DNA from: JBBQYA01 sp031412335
Lineage (GTDB): Bacteria > Bacteroidota > Bacteroidia > Sphingobacteriales > Sphingobacteriaceae
Direction: 5' to 3'
Length of the DNA stretch: 64,000 nt
Assembly (NCBI GenBank): GCA_031412335.1
Contig: JANOCT010000001.1
Coordinates: 124,001 to 188,000 of the forward strand
Positions 24,007 through 33,081 of the stretch are shown here, in pieces. The notes under the pieces were generated by a model. That model had not been told where the DNA came from and did no database searches. It saw only the letters and a list, made by a program, of their open reading frames with translations. The translations under genes and the position numbers were made by a program. Every line of letters begins with the position of its first letter. Positions within the stretch are counted from its first letter, which is position 1.

Positions 24007-24894
24007 TTAGCTAATTTCAAGTTTATATCCTTTGCCGCGCAAAACAACAATCTTGATATTCGGATCAATTTCTAGTTTTTTTCTAAGTTTTGAAATAAAC
24101 ATATCCAAGCTTCGCCCCACAATTATACCTTCATCTTCCCATATCTCTTTTTGCAGTCTGCTTCTTGCTATCGTCTCGTTAGGCGACAAAGCGAAAATAA
24201 GCAGCAAACGCGTTTCAGTTCCAGTTAAGTCTATTATTGTTTCGTTTATGATCAACTTCCGATTCTTCGCATCAAACACCAACTGGCCTATTGTTAATTG
24301 CTCAGTAAATTGAACTTCAGGTAAAATTCTCCGTTGTTTCACAGAGCTAAAAAAAATAAAGCCAACAAATGCTAAAATTGACATTCCTCCCAAAAAATAG
24401 GTATTCTTTCTTGCAGTTATACCCGTCGGTTTAAATTTAATATTAATAATGTAACAGGCTACGGGTTGCTTTCTTCCTATACATGCTATAATATCATCTT
24501 TTTTATGGTTTGATATCGCATATCCATAAGCAACACTTGCGTTTTCACAATTAAGTACATTCAGAACATAATCACCAACGAGAGGGTCTTTGGCTAATAA
24601 TCGAAAGCTAATATTTACCAGGGAATCGGGTTGAAAAGTAAGTTCCTTTTCAAAACTAATCTGATATTCATTTTCAGCAATCTTTTTTATCGGAAGAACC
24701 CTGGATGTACTATCTCCAGCCTGAAGCAATATTTCATGGCCTATTCTTCGGAGCACCACTTCCCTCCTAGCAATATCAAAATCATCATTGCCCGTCATAC
24801 TTAATGCTGCGAAAATCATCGAAATAAACAAAAGCAACATGAATCCAAAAAGGTACCTGCGTTTCCCGGATAGGAGGTTTTGGCTATTAAGCAT
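24007..24894 (-). CDS. Membrane-anchored winged-helix regulator (OmpR/PhoB-type DNA-binding domain)
   Basis: 295 residues. A first membrane helix (about 13-31, YLFGFMLLLFISMIFAAL) leads to a roughly 130-residue extracytoplasmic domain with cysteines, then a second helix (about 165-183, YFLGGMSILAFVGFIFF). Residues 195-295 are an OmpR-type winged helix: IGQLVFDAKNRKLIINE, IDLTGTETRLLLIFA, RSRLQKEIWEDEGI, SLDMFISKLRKKL and GKGYKLEI. This puts the sensor outside and the DNA-binding domain inside at the C-terminus, the reverse order of ToxR/CadC. It stands divergent to a run of propeller genes that it may control. Confidence 0.88.
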   Translation of the reverse strand: MLNSQNLLSGKRRYLFGFMLLLFISMIFAALSMTGNDDFDIARREVVLRRIGHEILLQAGDSTSRVLPIKKIAENEYQISFEKELTFQPDSLVNISFRLLAKDPLVGDYVLNVLNCENASVAYGYAISNHKKDDIIACIGRKQPVACYIINIKFKPTGITARKNTYFLGGMSILAFVGFIFFSSVKQRRILPEVQFTEQLTIGQLVFDAKNRKLIINETIIDLTGTETRLLLIFALSPNETIARSRLQKEIWEDEGIIVGRSLDMFISKLRKKLEIDPNIKIVVLRGKGYKLEIS

Positions 24895-25133
24895 AATGTC
24901 AAGATTTAATTTACAAAGTTTACATTTTTATTTACAATCCAAATTTCTAAAGCCGAAATATATCAAAGTACATTCGCTTAATCAATTAGAAATGATATGA
25001 AAAATAAAAGAAATGTTTTATTCAGTCTAATATTTAATGATAAAAATAAAGGAAGGAAAAATAATGCGAATTGTCCCAACTTCTACTTTCCGCTAATTTA
25101 CTAATCAATATGTTATACTCTAAATTTAAAAAA

Positions 25134-26216
25134 ATGAAAAAATTATTTGTGTTCGTACCAGCCCTCTTCATAGTATTACTTCTGCTAAATTCGTTTGTAA
25201 TAAAAGAAAAGAAAGCGAAGAAAAAAAACAAAGGGACTAAATCATTTACAAGGTCGACGGTTAGCGATAAGCCTTTGAAAGATCCATTTACAAAAGTCCC
25301 ATATGCCATCGGATTCAGAAATAAATCGTCGATTGTAAATATCATTTTTAAATCTGTCGATGGAGGACAAACATGGCAGGACATTAGCTCAGGGCTGCCT
25401 GAAGTTGAGCCAGTAAATTTTATAGCTGGAGAGTCAGATCTCTATCTTCAAGTAAAAAATGAAATTTATCACAGTAAGAGTAATCTTAAAACTCCTATTT
25501 GGGAAAAAGAGAAAATTCCTGAATTACAAAGCTCGTCCTCGGAATCCTCTAATTCTATAGTTCTCAATCGTACTGGCGTCATGGCCTTCAATTATGGTGG
25601 CCAGATTTACAAAAAGGAACCCGCTTCAGAGACATGGTTTCGGATATATCCAAATTTCAAAAAATATGCAATGCAGACTATTTTTGAAAAAGCCGATGGA
25701 ACGATTTTCATCGCTTACGACCAAGGCCTTTACAAATCTACTGACCAAGGAAAAAACTGGAAACAAGTACAAAAAGGACTGGTAATGAAGATTGTGTAGT
25801 CGGAAGGAGTTCTAATTGCGACAAGTAGATGGGGTATCATTCGTTCGACAGATAATGGTGAAAACTGGCAAAGTGTAATCAGTGACGGTGGCATGGGTAT
25901 AACCGTTGAATGTATTAAAGGAGGATTTGCTGCGATAACCTATGACGAAAAGACTGAATCTAGAAGAATACGCATTTCATTAAATCGTGGAAAAATCTGG
26001 CAAGCCATTGATGAAGGACTTCCACCTTCTTCCGACATTTCATCGATCAAACAAATGGGCGCTTATTTTATTTGTGGTCATCCAGATGGTATATTCCAAT
26101 CATCGGATATGGGTAAAACTTGGGATAAAGTTCATCCCGGTGTTGAAAATAATATATTTAGAATTTATGCTTCGGGTAATGTATTGTATGCAGTGGCAGG
26201 TAATGCTGGATGCTGA
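25134..26216 (+). pseudogene. Asp-box (BNR) beta-propeller protein interrupted by an amber codon
   Basis: From ATG 25134 (MKKLFVFVPALFIVLLLLN, a signal-anchor) the frame runs 221 codons, hits TAG at 25797-25799, then continues in the same frame without another stop to TGA 26214-26216. Asp-box repeats occur on both sides: KSVDGGQTW, KSTDQGKNW before; RSTDNGENW, SSDMGKTW after. So one propeller is split by a single-base nonsense change (GAG or CAG to TAG would restore it). An in-frame ATG upstream exists but gives no better signal. The gene is probably inactive unless the stop is read through. Confidence 0.8.
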
Positions 26217-26261
26217 AATTGATTTAAAAATGAAGAGATTCATTAAATAAATAGGCAAATT

Positions 26262-27389
26262 ATGAAATACCCTTATATATGTGCTTTGTTCCTGATGGTT
26301 GTTTTTTTCACATCTTGTAAACAAAACCAAAAAAAAGTACAACAAGATAATAATAATCCCAAGATAGCAAATTACACCGAGGCGCAACTTAAAGAAGCGG
26401 ACACCTCCAAAGTACCTATGAGTATGGTTCGGAATGTAAGGCTAGCCAGAAACGGAAATATTTTGATTGCTTCTTATTTGGGCGTGTTTCGATACGATGG
26501 AAAATCGTTTACCAACCTAACAAGTAAAATAAGTTCGCCCCGCTCCTCCAGCTTCTGGGATGTTTTGGAAGATCGAAAAGGAAATCTTTGGTTCGGTTCC
26601 AAAGATTCAGGTGTTTACCTCCTGCCTTCAGGGCAAACAACCTTTCAACATTTTACAACTAAGGAGGGTCTTGCCAGTAATTATGCATTGCATATGTATG
26701 AAGATAGAGCAGGTAATATTTGGTTCGAAGGAAGCCTCTACGATGGGAAATCTTTTCGAAAGCTTACCACAAAAGATGGATATCCCAGTAATAAAATTCG
26801 TTTACTTCTCGAAGACAAATCCGGCAAACTTTGGTTTTGTGCACAACAAGAAAATATGTTCGTTTATGATCCTTCGGCTACACTCAGGACAGGTGGAAAA
26901 ACATTTACTGTTTTAAAAAACAAAGAAGGCAAAGCGTTTAACAACGTTTGGGGAATTACCGAAGATAGAAAAGGAAATATTTGGTTCGGTGCGACGATAA
27001 TAGAAGATAAAAGAGGCAGTACGTCAATCATTTCAGGTGGTCTTTGGCGCTATGACCCTTCGGCTGCGCTCAGGAAAGGCTCCACCACCTACACCAAAGT
27101 ATCGCAGAAAGGTGCTTATGATATCATCGAAGATAAAAATGGAAACATCTGGACCACCGGTGCAGATGGACCTCCTAGTATTGGGCAAGCTTGGTCGCTT
27201 TCCCGATATGATCAAAAAAACTTATACAATGAAAAGCCAACTGTAACCGAAATAAAGTCACAATCAGGAATGCTTTTGGGGATAGTAGAAGATGCGAAAG
27301 GAAATATTTGGTTTGGCTCTGGTACTGGCGTTTATCGTTATGATGGAAAGACTATTACTGACTTTAAAGATAGCGAGAGTCAGAAATAG
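26262..27389 (+). CDS. Lipoprotein with two-component-regulator-type (Reg_prop) beta-propeller repeats
   Basis: 375 residues. Lipoprotein signal FLMVVFFTSC. Six or so propeller blades repeat the pattern ED-x-KGNxWFG followed by VYRYDGKTFT (for example DRKGNLWFGSKDSGVYLL, DAKGNIWFGSGTGVYRYDGK). Such repeats form the periplasmic sensor of hybrid two-component systems, but here there is no kinase domain. Two blades carry an extra eight residues (PSATLRTG and PSAALRKG) after YD, coded by a 24-base repeat (26871-26894 and 27057-27080). It probably acts outside the cell membrane as a binding protein; the ligand is unknown. Confidence 0.85.
   Translation: MKYPYICALFLMVVFFTSCKQNQKKVQQDNNNPKIANYTEAQLKEADTSKVPMSMVRNVRLARNGNILIASYLGVFRYDGKSFTNLTSKISSPRSSSFWDVLEDRKGNLWFGSKDSGVYLLPSGQTTFQHFTTKEGLASNYALHMYEDRAGNIWFEGSLYDGKSFRKLTTKDGYPSNKIRLLLEDKSGKLWFCAQQENMFVYDPSATLRTGGKTFTVLKNKEGKAFNNVWGITEDRKGNIWFGATIIEDKRGSTSIISGGLWRYDPSAALRKGSTTYTKVSQKGAYDIIEDKNGNIWTTGADGPPSIGQAWSLSRYDQKNLYNEKPTVTEIKSQSGMLLGIVEDAKGNIWFGSGTGVYRYDGKTITDFKDSESQK
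26871..26894 (+). repeat. 24-base short interspersed repeat inserted in frame, copy 1
   Basis: CCTTCGGCTACACTCAGGAC plus AGGT. It codes PSATLRTG between YD and GKTFT of a propeller blade where other blades read YDGKTFT. The core resembles the CCTTCG-xCT-xCGCTCAGG element seen in many Bacteroidota genomes. Confidence 0.65.
27057..27080 (+). repeat. 24-base short interspersed repeat inserted in frame, copy 2
   Basis: CCTTCGGCTGCGCTCAGGAA plus AGGC. It codes PSAALRKG, at the same blade position as copy 1 and 20 of 24 bases identical to it. Confidence 0.65.
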
Positions 27390-27663
27390 AAAAAATCCTC
27401 CACTAAGTTAAGCCTTAAACCTTAATAAGAAATCCGTTCTCAAAAATAAAATAATAGGAAATAAGACTTAACATTTTCACTTCTCAAAAAGGTTTTAGAC
27501 AAACTTTAATACTAGTTTTGACCTTTTAATTTCTGTTTTTAATCCTCTCTTCTTTTGTTAGAAGATTGGTTAATCAAATTCTGGACTGAAGCCAAGAAAG
27601 AAAAATTAGCGATTATTGTAGAGCGAAATATAAACTATACAGAAAAACTACAAAATCAACCAA

Positions 27664-28185
27664 ATGATAGAAACAGATAGACTAATTTTAAAACCATTGA
27701 CCTATGGACAATTAGTTAAATACACAAAATGTGATAACTCTTTGGAAGAAGAACTTAATTTGAATGAAACTTCAAGAACAATTTCACCTGAATTAAAAGA
27801 AGCGTTTGAACAAACAATTCTCCCAAATGTAGCAGACAAAACCAAGAATTATTTATATTCAACCCTTTGGACAGCAATTTCAAAAGTAGAAAACAAAATG
27901 ATAGGCGACTTATGTATGGTAGGAGAACCCAACTCAGATGGTGAAATAGAAATCGGTTACGGAACTTACGAAGAGTTTCAAGGAAAGGGCTTTATGACAG
28001 AAATTGTAGGAGGAATTATTGAATGGATAAAAACACAAGAGAAAGTAAAATCAATAACTGCCTCAACTGACAAAACAAATATTGCATCATTTAAAGTGCT
28101 TGAAAAAAATAACTTTATTCTATTTGGTGAATCAGATTCATTATTTAATTGGAAATTAGAAACGAAAAACACAACAAACCGCTAA
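27664..28185 (+). CDS. GNAT-family N-acetyltransferase (RimJ/RimL-like)
   Basis: 173 residues. ETDRLILKPLTYGQLVKY at the start, then GEIEIGYGTYEEFQGKGFMT (the acetyl-CoA-binding Q/R-x-x-G-x-G/A strand-loop-helix) and TDKTNIASFKVLEKNNFI near the end. This is the RimJ/RimL-type order used for N-terminal or small-molecule acetylation; the substrate is unknown. The last residues Thr-Asn-Arg and the stop codon are encoded by CCGCTAA, as at the end of 12090-13067, which suggests an origin as a gene cassette. It is followed at once by repeat F. Confidence 0.88.
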   Translation: MIETDRLILKPLTYGQLVKYTKCDNSLEEELNLNETSRTISPELKEAFEQTILPNVADKTKNYLYSTLWTAISKVENKMIGDLCMVGEPNSDGEIEIGYGTYEEFQGKGFMTEIVGGIIEWIKTQEKVKSITASTDKTNIASFKVLEKNNFILFGESDSLFNWKLETKNTTNR

Positions 28186-28200
28186 TATTTTTTTTGGTGA

Positions 28201-28543
28201 CCTAGTTTGCAGTAGTGTCAAAATTCTATTATGCTTATGTCTCCAGACTACTTCGAAGCGTTAGTAAATCTCCAATTTACAAATAAATTAAAATGAAATA
28301 AATCTAACTCCCCTCTTTGAAATTTGTAATTCCGAAACCTTATAGAAGGTTTTTTAATCTGATTTTAAAACCTTTATATATTTAAAATTCTAAATTTCCC
28401 TTTTGCTCATTTAATTAATTTGAATCAGATATAGAACGATATTTTTATTTGAATTGAACTCTAAAACATTTTCAGTTACATAATTATAAGTTAATTTTAT
28501 AAAATGGATAAAGAGGTTCTGATATTTTAGAATTAAGCGTCAT
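28201..28543 (+). repeat. Modular intergenic repeat, copy F (modules M1+M3+M4)
   Basis: The 427-base gap between the acetyltransferase and the next propeller gene is mostly repeat. M1: GTAGTGTCAAAATTCTATT, CTACTTCGAAGCGTTAGTAA and a perfect hairpin GTAAAT/ATTTAC at 28264-28280. M3: GAAATTTGTAATTCCGAAAC, AATCTGATTTTAAAACC. M4: GATATTTTTATTTGAATTGA, AAACATTTTCAGTTACATAA and AATGGATAAAGAGG. M2 is missing. A bare CCGCTAAC follows at about 28559 with no gene attached. Confidence 0.75.
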
Positions 28544-28612
28544 ACTCAAGAAAGACACCGCTAACTTGAAACAGACTGCAAATAATGACTTTTTAAATAG
28601 AAAAACAGACAA

Positions 28613-29617
28613 ATGAAAAAGCATTACCTACACAAGCAAATCTGCACCCTACTTTTATTCATTGTATTTATTCCCTGTTACGGACAGGTGGATGGAAATA
28701 TGTTTCGTTGCAGTTTGCGTGACAAAAGCGTAAACCTTTGGTTCGGAACTATTGGCAAGGGCGTGTATCGTTACGATGCTGTCTCTGGCGGGTTTACTAA
28801 TTTTACAAAGCAAGATGGACTGAATAGTAACAGTATTGAATCGGTTTATGAAGATAAAGCAGGGAATCTTTGGTTCGGTACTGAGTTTGGGGTATGTCGT
28901 TATGATGGTAAATCCTTTATCGATATCACTAAGAAAGAAGAACTGTGCAAATTTGATGTTAATTGTATTGTAGAAGATAGGTCTGGAAACATTTGGATAG
29001 GAAGTAATGGCTGGGGAGTTTGTCGTTACAATCCCATCTCAGGTTCGGTCACCAATTTTACTAAGGAACAAGGATTGGGAAGTAATGCAATTCAATGTAT
29101 TTTAGAAGATAAGGCTGGGAATCTTTGGTTTGGTGAAAGAGCTGGAGGCGTGTGCCGTTTCGATTCTGCAACAAACAGTTTTTCTAAAGTGGTTGGCGAA
29201 GGATGTTTCAGTAGTCAAATTATGGATATCAAAGAAGATAAAATGGGGAACATATGGTTCGCAAATTTATACAATGGCGTATGCCGTTATGATGGCAAAT
29301 CCTTTACCCATATTAATAAGGAAAAAGGCCTTTGCAATGATACAGTTACATGTGTTTACGAGGATAAAAAGGGGAATATTTGGTTTGGTTGCGGCAGTAG
29401 TAAGTGGGATTCAGGAGTAGGAAGACTTTGTCGTTACGATGGAAAGTCTTTTACGGGTTTTGAAAAAATAGACAGTTTTGGCAGTACAGATGTTTGGACG
29501 ATAGTAGAAGATAATGACGGAAACATTTGGGTTGGTACAAGGAGTGGATTGTTTCGTTTTCATTCCCCGTCAAACAGATTTATCAATTATACATTCAAAG
29601 TGAATAACCATGATTAA
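28613..29617 (+). CDS. Secreted Reg_prop beta-propeller protein
   Basis: 334 residues. A signal peptide (CTLLLFIVFIPCYGQ) precedes about seven repeats of the form ED-KAGNLWFG, VCRYDGKSF (for example DRSGNIWIGSNGWGVCRY and DKKGNIWFGCGSSKW). This is the extracytoplasmic propeller of hybrid two-component regulators without any transmembrane or kinase part. It is a paralogue of 26262-27389 but lies beyond repeat F and has a different signal type. It is likely a periplasmic or outer-membrane-associated binding protein. Confidence 0.85.
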   Translation: MKKHYLHKQICTLLLFIVFIPCYGQVDGNMFRCSLRDKSVNLWFGTIGKGVYRYDAVSGGFTNFTKQDGLNSNSIESVYEDKAGNLWFGTEFGVCRYDGKSFIDITKKEELCKFDVNCIVEDRSGNIWIGSNGWGVCRYNPISGSVTNFTKEQGLGSNAIQCILEDKAGNLWFGERAGGVCRFDSATNSFSKVVGEGCFSSQIMDIKEDKMGNIWFANLYNGVCRYDGKSFTHINKEKGLCNDTVTCVYEDKKGNIWFGCGSSKWDSGVGRLCRYDGKSFTGFEKIDSFGSTDVWTIVEDNDGNIWVGTRSGLFRFHSPSNRFINYTFKVNNHD

Positions 29618-29816
29618 ACAACATCAATCTTGAAACTGCAAACCTTCTTCGCTAGATTAGCTAGAACGCATAACATTGTATTTCTAAAACCTTGCAGGAT
29701 CACATCGCAGGAAGGGAAGTCACTTAAAATAAGTTCAGTGCTTTAAGTTTAGGTATCAGAAATACAAGGCAGGTTAGATGTCACTATAAAAATCCTAAAA
29801 ATACAACAGTCAAATA

Positions 29817-30872
29817 ATGAAATTTAGATTATTACTTTTAATTACTTTAATATCATTACAAGCCTATTCGCAAAATGATAGTTTGAAAAAATTAAATTTT
29901 AGTGCTTATGGAGAATTGTATTATAGTTATGATTTTTCAAATCCACAAAATCACGAAAAGTCTGATTTTCTTTACAATCATAAACGGCATAATGAATTAA
30001 ATGCCAATCTACTTTTACTAAGAGCTACCTATTTAGATAAAAATTACAGATCCAAATTTGGATTAATGGCAGGAAATTATGCTCAATACAACCTGAGTTC
30101 TGAACCAACTTGGGCTCAATTTATTTATGAAGCAAATGTTGGTGTCAAAATCTCAAAAAAACAAAATATCTGGTTAGACGTAGGAATTATTCCTTCGCAT
30201 ATTGGTTTTGAAAGTACTATAAGTGCAGATTGTTGGACTTTAACAAGAAGTTTGCTTGCTGAAAACTCACCGTACTATGAAACAGGTATTAAATTTGGTT
30301 ACACTTCAAAAAATGAAAAATTAAGTATTTCAGCTTTATATCTAAATGGGTGGCAAAAAATTAGCAAACCTGATTATATTCAAAAACCTTCATTTGGATC
30401 ACAAACAATTTATAAACTGTCTAAAAAATTACTTCTTAATTACAGCACTTTTTTTGGTAGTGATAAACCTGATAGTATTAAAGCTTTTAGACAATTTCAT
30501 AACTTTTATTTGCAATACGAGCCAACAAATAAGTTTGGAATTATTGCAGGTTTCGACATTGGAATGGATAAATTTAATTCCACTTCTTATGGAACTTGGT
30601 ATTCACCCGTTTTAATAATCAAACAAAGTATAAACGAAAAAACAAGAATTGCATTTCGTGGAGAATATTATAGCGACCCAAAACAAATTATTATTTCAAC
30701 AGGTACAACAAATGGCTTCCAAACTTTTGGTCTTTCTTCAAACTTTGACTTTGACCTAAATGACAATATAAAATTTAGAATAGAAGGAAAAATATTTCAA
30801 TCTAAAGACAAAATATTTGCAAATGAAAACAATAATTATTCGCTAACTACAAATATGACAATCAAACTTTGA
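29817..30872 (+). CDS. Outer-membrane beta-barrel (porin-like) protein
   Basis: 351 residues. A signal peptide (LLLLITLISLQAYSQ) is followed by LNFSAYGELYYSYDFSNPQN, DFLYNHKRHNELNANLLLLR and a series of amphipathic strands with alternating aromatics, ending TTNMTIKL at the membrane-facing C-terminus. The order matches the putative BBP2-type porins of Bacteroidota. The transported substrate is unknown. It stands alone between two repeat-containing spacers; the 199-base spacer before it holds nothing I can name. Confidence 0.8.
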   Translation: MKFRLLLLITLISLQAYSQNDSLKKLNFSAYGELYYSYDFSNPQNHEKSDFLYNHKRHNELNANLLLLRATYLDKNYRSKFGLMAGNYAQYNLSSEPTWAQFIYEANVGVKISKKQNIWLDVGIIPSHIGFESTISADCWTLTRSLLAENSPYYETGIKFGYTSKNEKLSISALYLNGWQKISKPDYIQKPSFGSQTIYKLSKKLLLNYSTFFGSDKPDSIKAFRQFHNFYLQYEPTNKFGIIAGFDIGMDKFNSTSYGTWYSPVLIIKQSINEKTRIAFRGEYYSDPKQIIISTGTTNGFQTFGLSSNFDFDLNDNIKFRIEGKIFQSKDKIFANENNNYSLTTNMTIKL

Positions 30873-31010
30873 AAAAGAATTAATAGCTAATAGCAACTTA
30901 CAGAAATGCAAAGTATTTCAAATAAACGAACAGAAAAAAATATTAACTGAAAACAAAAAATGTATAGCAGATTCAGGATTAATCTGTCCTTAAACTCTTC
31001 AAATTTTTAA

Positions 31011-31095
31011 ACGGCTAGTTTTCAATAGTCTCAAAATTCAGTTCGGCAAACGTCTCTAGCCTACGTGGCAAAGTTAGTTAACATTCTAGTAGGCA
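31011..31095 (+). repeat. Modular intergenic repeat, copy G (module M1)
   Basis: CGGCTAGTTTTCAATAGTCT, CAAAATTCAGTTCGGCAAAC, GTCTCTAGCCTACGTGGCAA and AGTTAGTTAAC follow module M1 of copies E, F and H. It is the most diverged copy at its right end. It occupies the middle of the 316-base gap between the barrel gene and the minus-strand lipoprotein; the rest of the gap is AT-rich with no other feature seen. Confidence 0.6.
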
Positions 31096-31188
31096 GACTA
31101 AACAAAGTATTTTACAACTATGGTCTGATAAAATTATTTGTTTTTAATGTTTAATTTATTTTTACCCGGTTGAGATTTTTTAAACCTT

Positions 31189-32235
31189 TTAATTAACCAC
31201 ATAAATTGAATTGACTTTCGATTTGGTGGCTGTATTTAAATCAGTTGAAGTGCCCGAAGACCAAACTGTTGCAACAAATTCCCCAGAACCGAACAAATCT
31301 CTATATCCACCGCAATACACTTTACCAGCGAACGCAAAAATGGAGTTCACATGTTCAACAGCAGATGCGTTATTTTGCAGTGAATTTTTTACACCATTTT
31401 TCCAGTAGACTGCTTTTCCTGCATCATTTCCACCAACATAAACATTGCCTTGGTTTACTTTCACTGAATTAATTTCTGCAATACTGCTGGCATCAAGATT
31501 ACTCAACAAACCGTTTTTCCAATATGCCTGGTTAAAACCCAAAGGAGTAAAATTGGTTCCGGTTACATACACATCATTCCCGTTTACTGCAATTGAGCTT
31601 GTAGTAAAAATTGAAAAATCACCAGTTAAATTTACCGATGTACTGTTTTTCCAATATTTTGCAACAGATTTACCTGCTGCGTTTGACTCATAGCCTGTTA
31701 CATACACATCGCTTCCCGAAACAAATAGTCCTTTAGTAATTGCATCAAATGAACCATCGCTTAAATTTATTGCTGTGCCATTTTTCCAATATTTAGCAAC
31801 GGTTTTTCCTGCTGTATTCAACTCATAACCTGCTACATATATATCTGTTCCAACTACTGAGATAGCACTTGCCTCAGCCGATTTTGTTCCATCTGTAAGG
31901 TTTGTAACAATACCATTTTTCCAATATTTTGCAATTGCTTTAGCGGCGGTGGTTATTTCGTATCCACATATGTATACATCAGTTCCTACCAATGTAATAC
32001 CTGTTGCATAGGCTTCTTTTGTGCCGTCAGTAAGGCTTACTTCTGTTCTGCCACGCCAATATGTGGCAATGCTTTTTGAAGTGGAGGCGCTAAACCTATA
32101 TCCTGCAGCATAAATAGTACCAACAGTGTCAATTGTGTTGCCGCCACCGGTCGGAATAGGATTGATATTGCTGTCTTTTTTACAACTAAAAAAAATAATA
32201 GATAAAAACAGAAATGGTATAAATATTTTTTTCAT
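31189..32235 (-). CDS. Lipoprotein with repeated AKYWKNG beta-propeller-like units
   Basis: 348 residues. The signal FLFLSIIFFSC ends at a lipidated cysteine followed by KKDSNINP. Then about seven units of some 42 residues repeat V-x-GTDVYVAGYE, AGKTVAKYWKNGT and LSDGS, with strict spacing, as in a seven-bladed propeller. Ends with VNSIYVVN. Proteins with these units are common surface or periplasmic lipoproteins in Bacteroidota; the ligand is unknown. It is the only minus-strand gene between repeats G and H. Confidence 0.75.
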   Translation of the reverse strand: MKKIFIPFLFLSIIFFSCKKDSNINPIPTGGGNTIDTVGTIYAAGYRFSASTSKSIATYWRGRTEVSLTDGTKEAYATGITLVGTDVYICGYEITTAAKAIAKYWKNGIVTNLTDGTKSAEASAISVVGTDIYVAGYELNTAGKTVAKYWKNGTAINLSDGSFDAITKGLFVSGSDVYVTGYESNAAGKSVAKYWKNSTSVNLTGDFSIFTTSSIAVNGNDVYVTGTNFTPLGFNQAYWKNGLLSNLDASSIAEINSVKVNQGNVYVGGNDAGKAVYWKNGVKNSLQNNASAVEHVNSIFAFAGKVYCGGYRDLFGSGEFVATVWSSGTSTDLNTATKSKVNSIYVVN

Positions 32236-32571
32236 AAAAATTATATGTGATGTTATTTATTCAATTATGATTTAAATTAGATTAATATTCTGCTATGCTT
32301 ATACACTATTTTTACAAAGTCAAGCATCAAATTCAGTATGGCACATACAAATGGATTTTCGTTGATTGAAGCATTCATTAAAAACTTGCTAGAAGTTAGG
32401 TATTCATTTTTGAGATAATAACAAATTATAAAGTTCTACCACTATCAAAGAAAATTGAAAAGACTTTTTAAATAAAATCATCTTTCATATTAGCTAAAAT
32501 CAAAAATTGATAATCTGAAATTATTAATATTTATCAAATAGAGAAAATCACTGCTTGTAGTTTATATAATT

Positions 32572-32662
32572 ATAAAAGTAATATATCTGCTAATCTATGT
32601 CAAATGAATTTTTCAAAAAAAGAAAAAATTATGAGATGAAGTATCTAAAATCAATCATATGA
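32572..32662 (+). pseudogene. Truncated copy of the upstream region and first codons of the DJ-1/hydrolase gene
   Basis: AAAAGTAATATATCTGCT, TGTCAAATGAA and GAGATGAAGTATCTAAAATC recur almost unchanged at 36340-36425, in front of and within the gene starting at 36403. Here the copy opens at ATG 32636, reads MKYLKSII and then stops where repeat H begins. So a second copy of that gene start has been cut off at the repeat junction. The 840-base gap from 32236 to 33081 otherwise holds repeat H and AT-rich DNA. Confidence 0.75.
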
Positions 32663-32890
32663 TCCCAGTTCGTCATAGTGTCAATATTCTGAAGGGCATA
32701 ACTTGCCAGACTACTTAGCAGCGTTAGTAAATCTCCGATCTACAAATTAATTAAGTGAAGTAATCAACTATTTAGGATTTGCAATTCCAAAGTCTTATTG
32801 TAGGATTTATAATTCGATTATAAAACAAAGATATAATTGAAAGTTTAAATTTCGCTTTTTAAACTTTGGATAGATTAGAATCGAATGTGG
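32661..32890 (+). repeat. Modular intergenic repeat, copy H (modules M1+M3)
   Basis: M1: CCCAGTTCGTCATAGTGTCA, CTACTTAGCAGCGTTAGTAA and the hairpin GTAAATC/GATCTAC at 32727-32743. M3: GATTTGCAATTCCAAAGTCT, AATTCGATTATAAAAC and GAAAGTTTAAATTTCGCTTT. M4 is not recognisable. Its left edge coincides with the break in the truncated gene copy 32572-32662. Confidence 0.7.
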
Positions 32891-33081
32891 TGCTTAACAG
32901 CGGTTTAGCATATCATTATTTGAGTCGAAAAGGTTTTTAGATTTATATTTTTAAAAAGCATTTCCTCACATCAAGACTATTGATAAATAACCTGTGCTTT
33001 ACAAATCCAAAAACGTTAACTGTAATTCTAAAGGGTTTTTCAATTAAATAAAATTTCAACAACTTTGAAAAAAAATCTAAA

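Noticed and set aside
27550..27685. A short open frame reading DWLIKFWTEAKKEKL just upstream of the acetyltransferase gene
   Set aside because: It has no start codon context, overlaps the acetyltransferase start in another frame and matches no family I know. It may be a gene remnant but cannot be supported.
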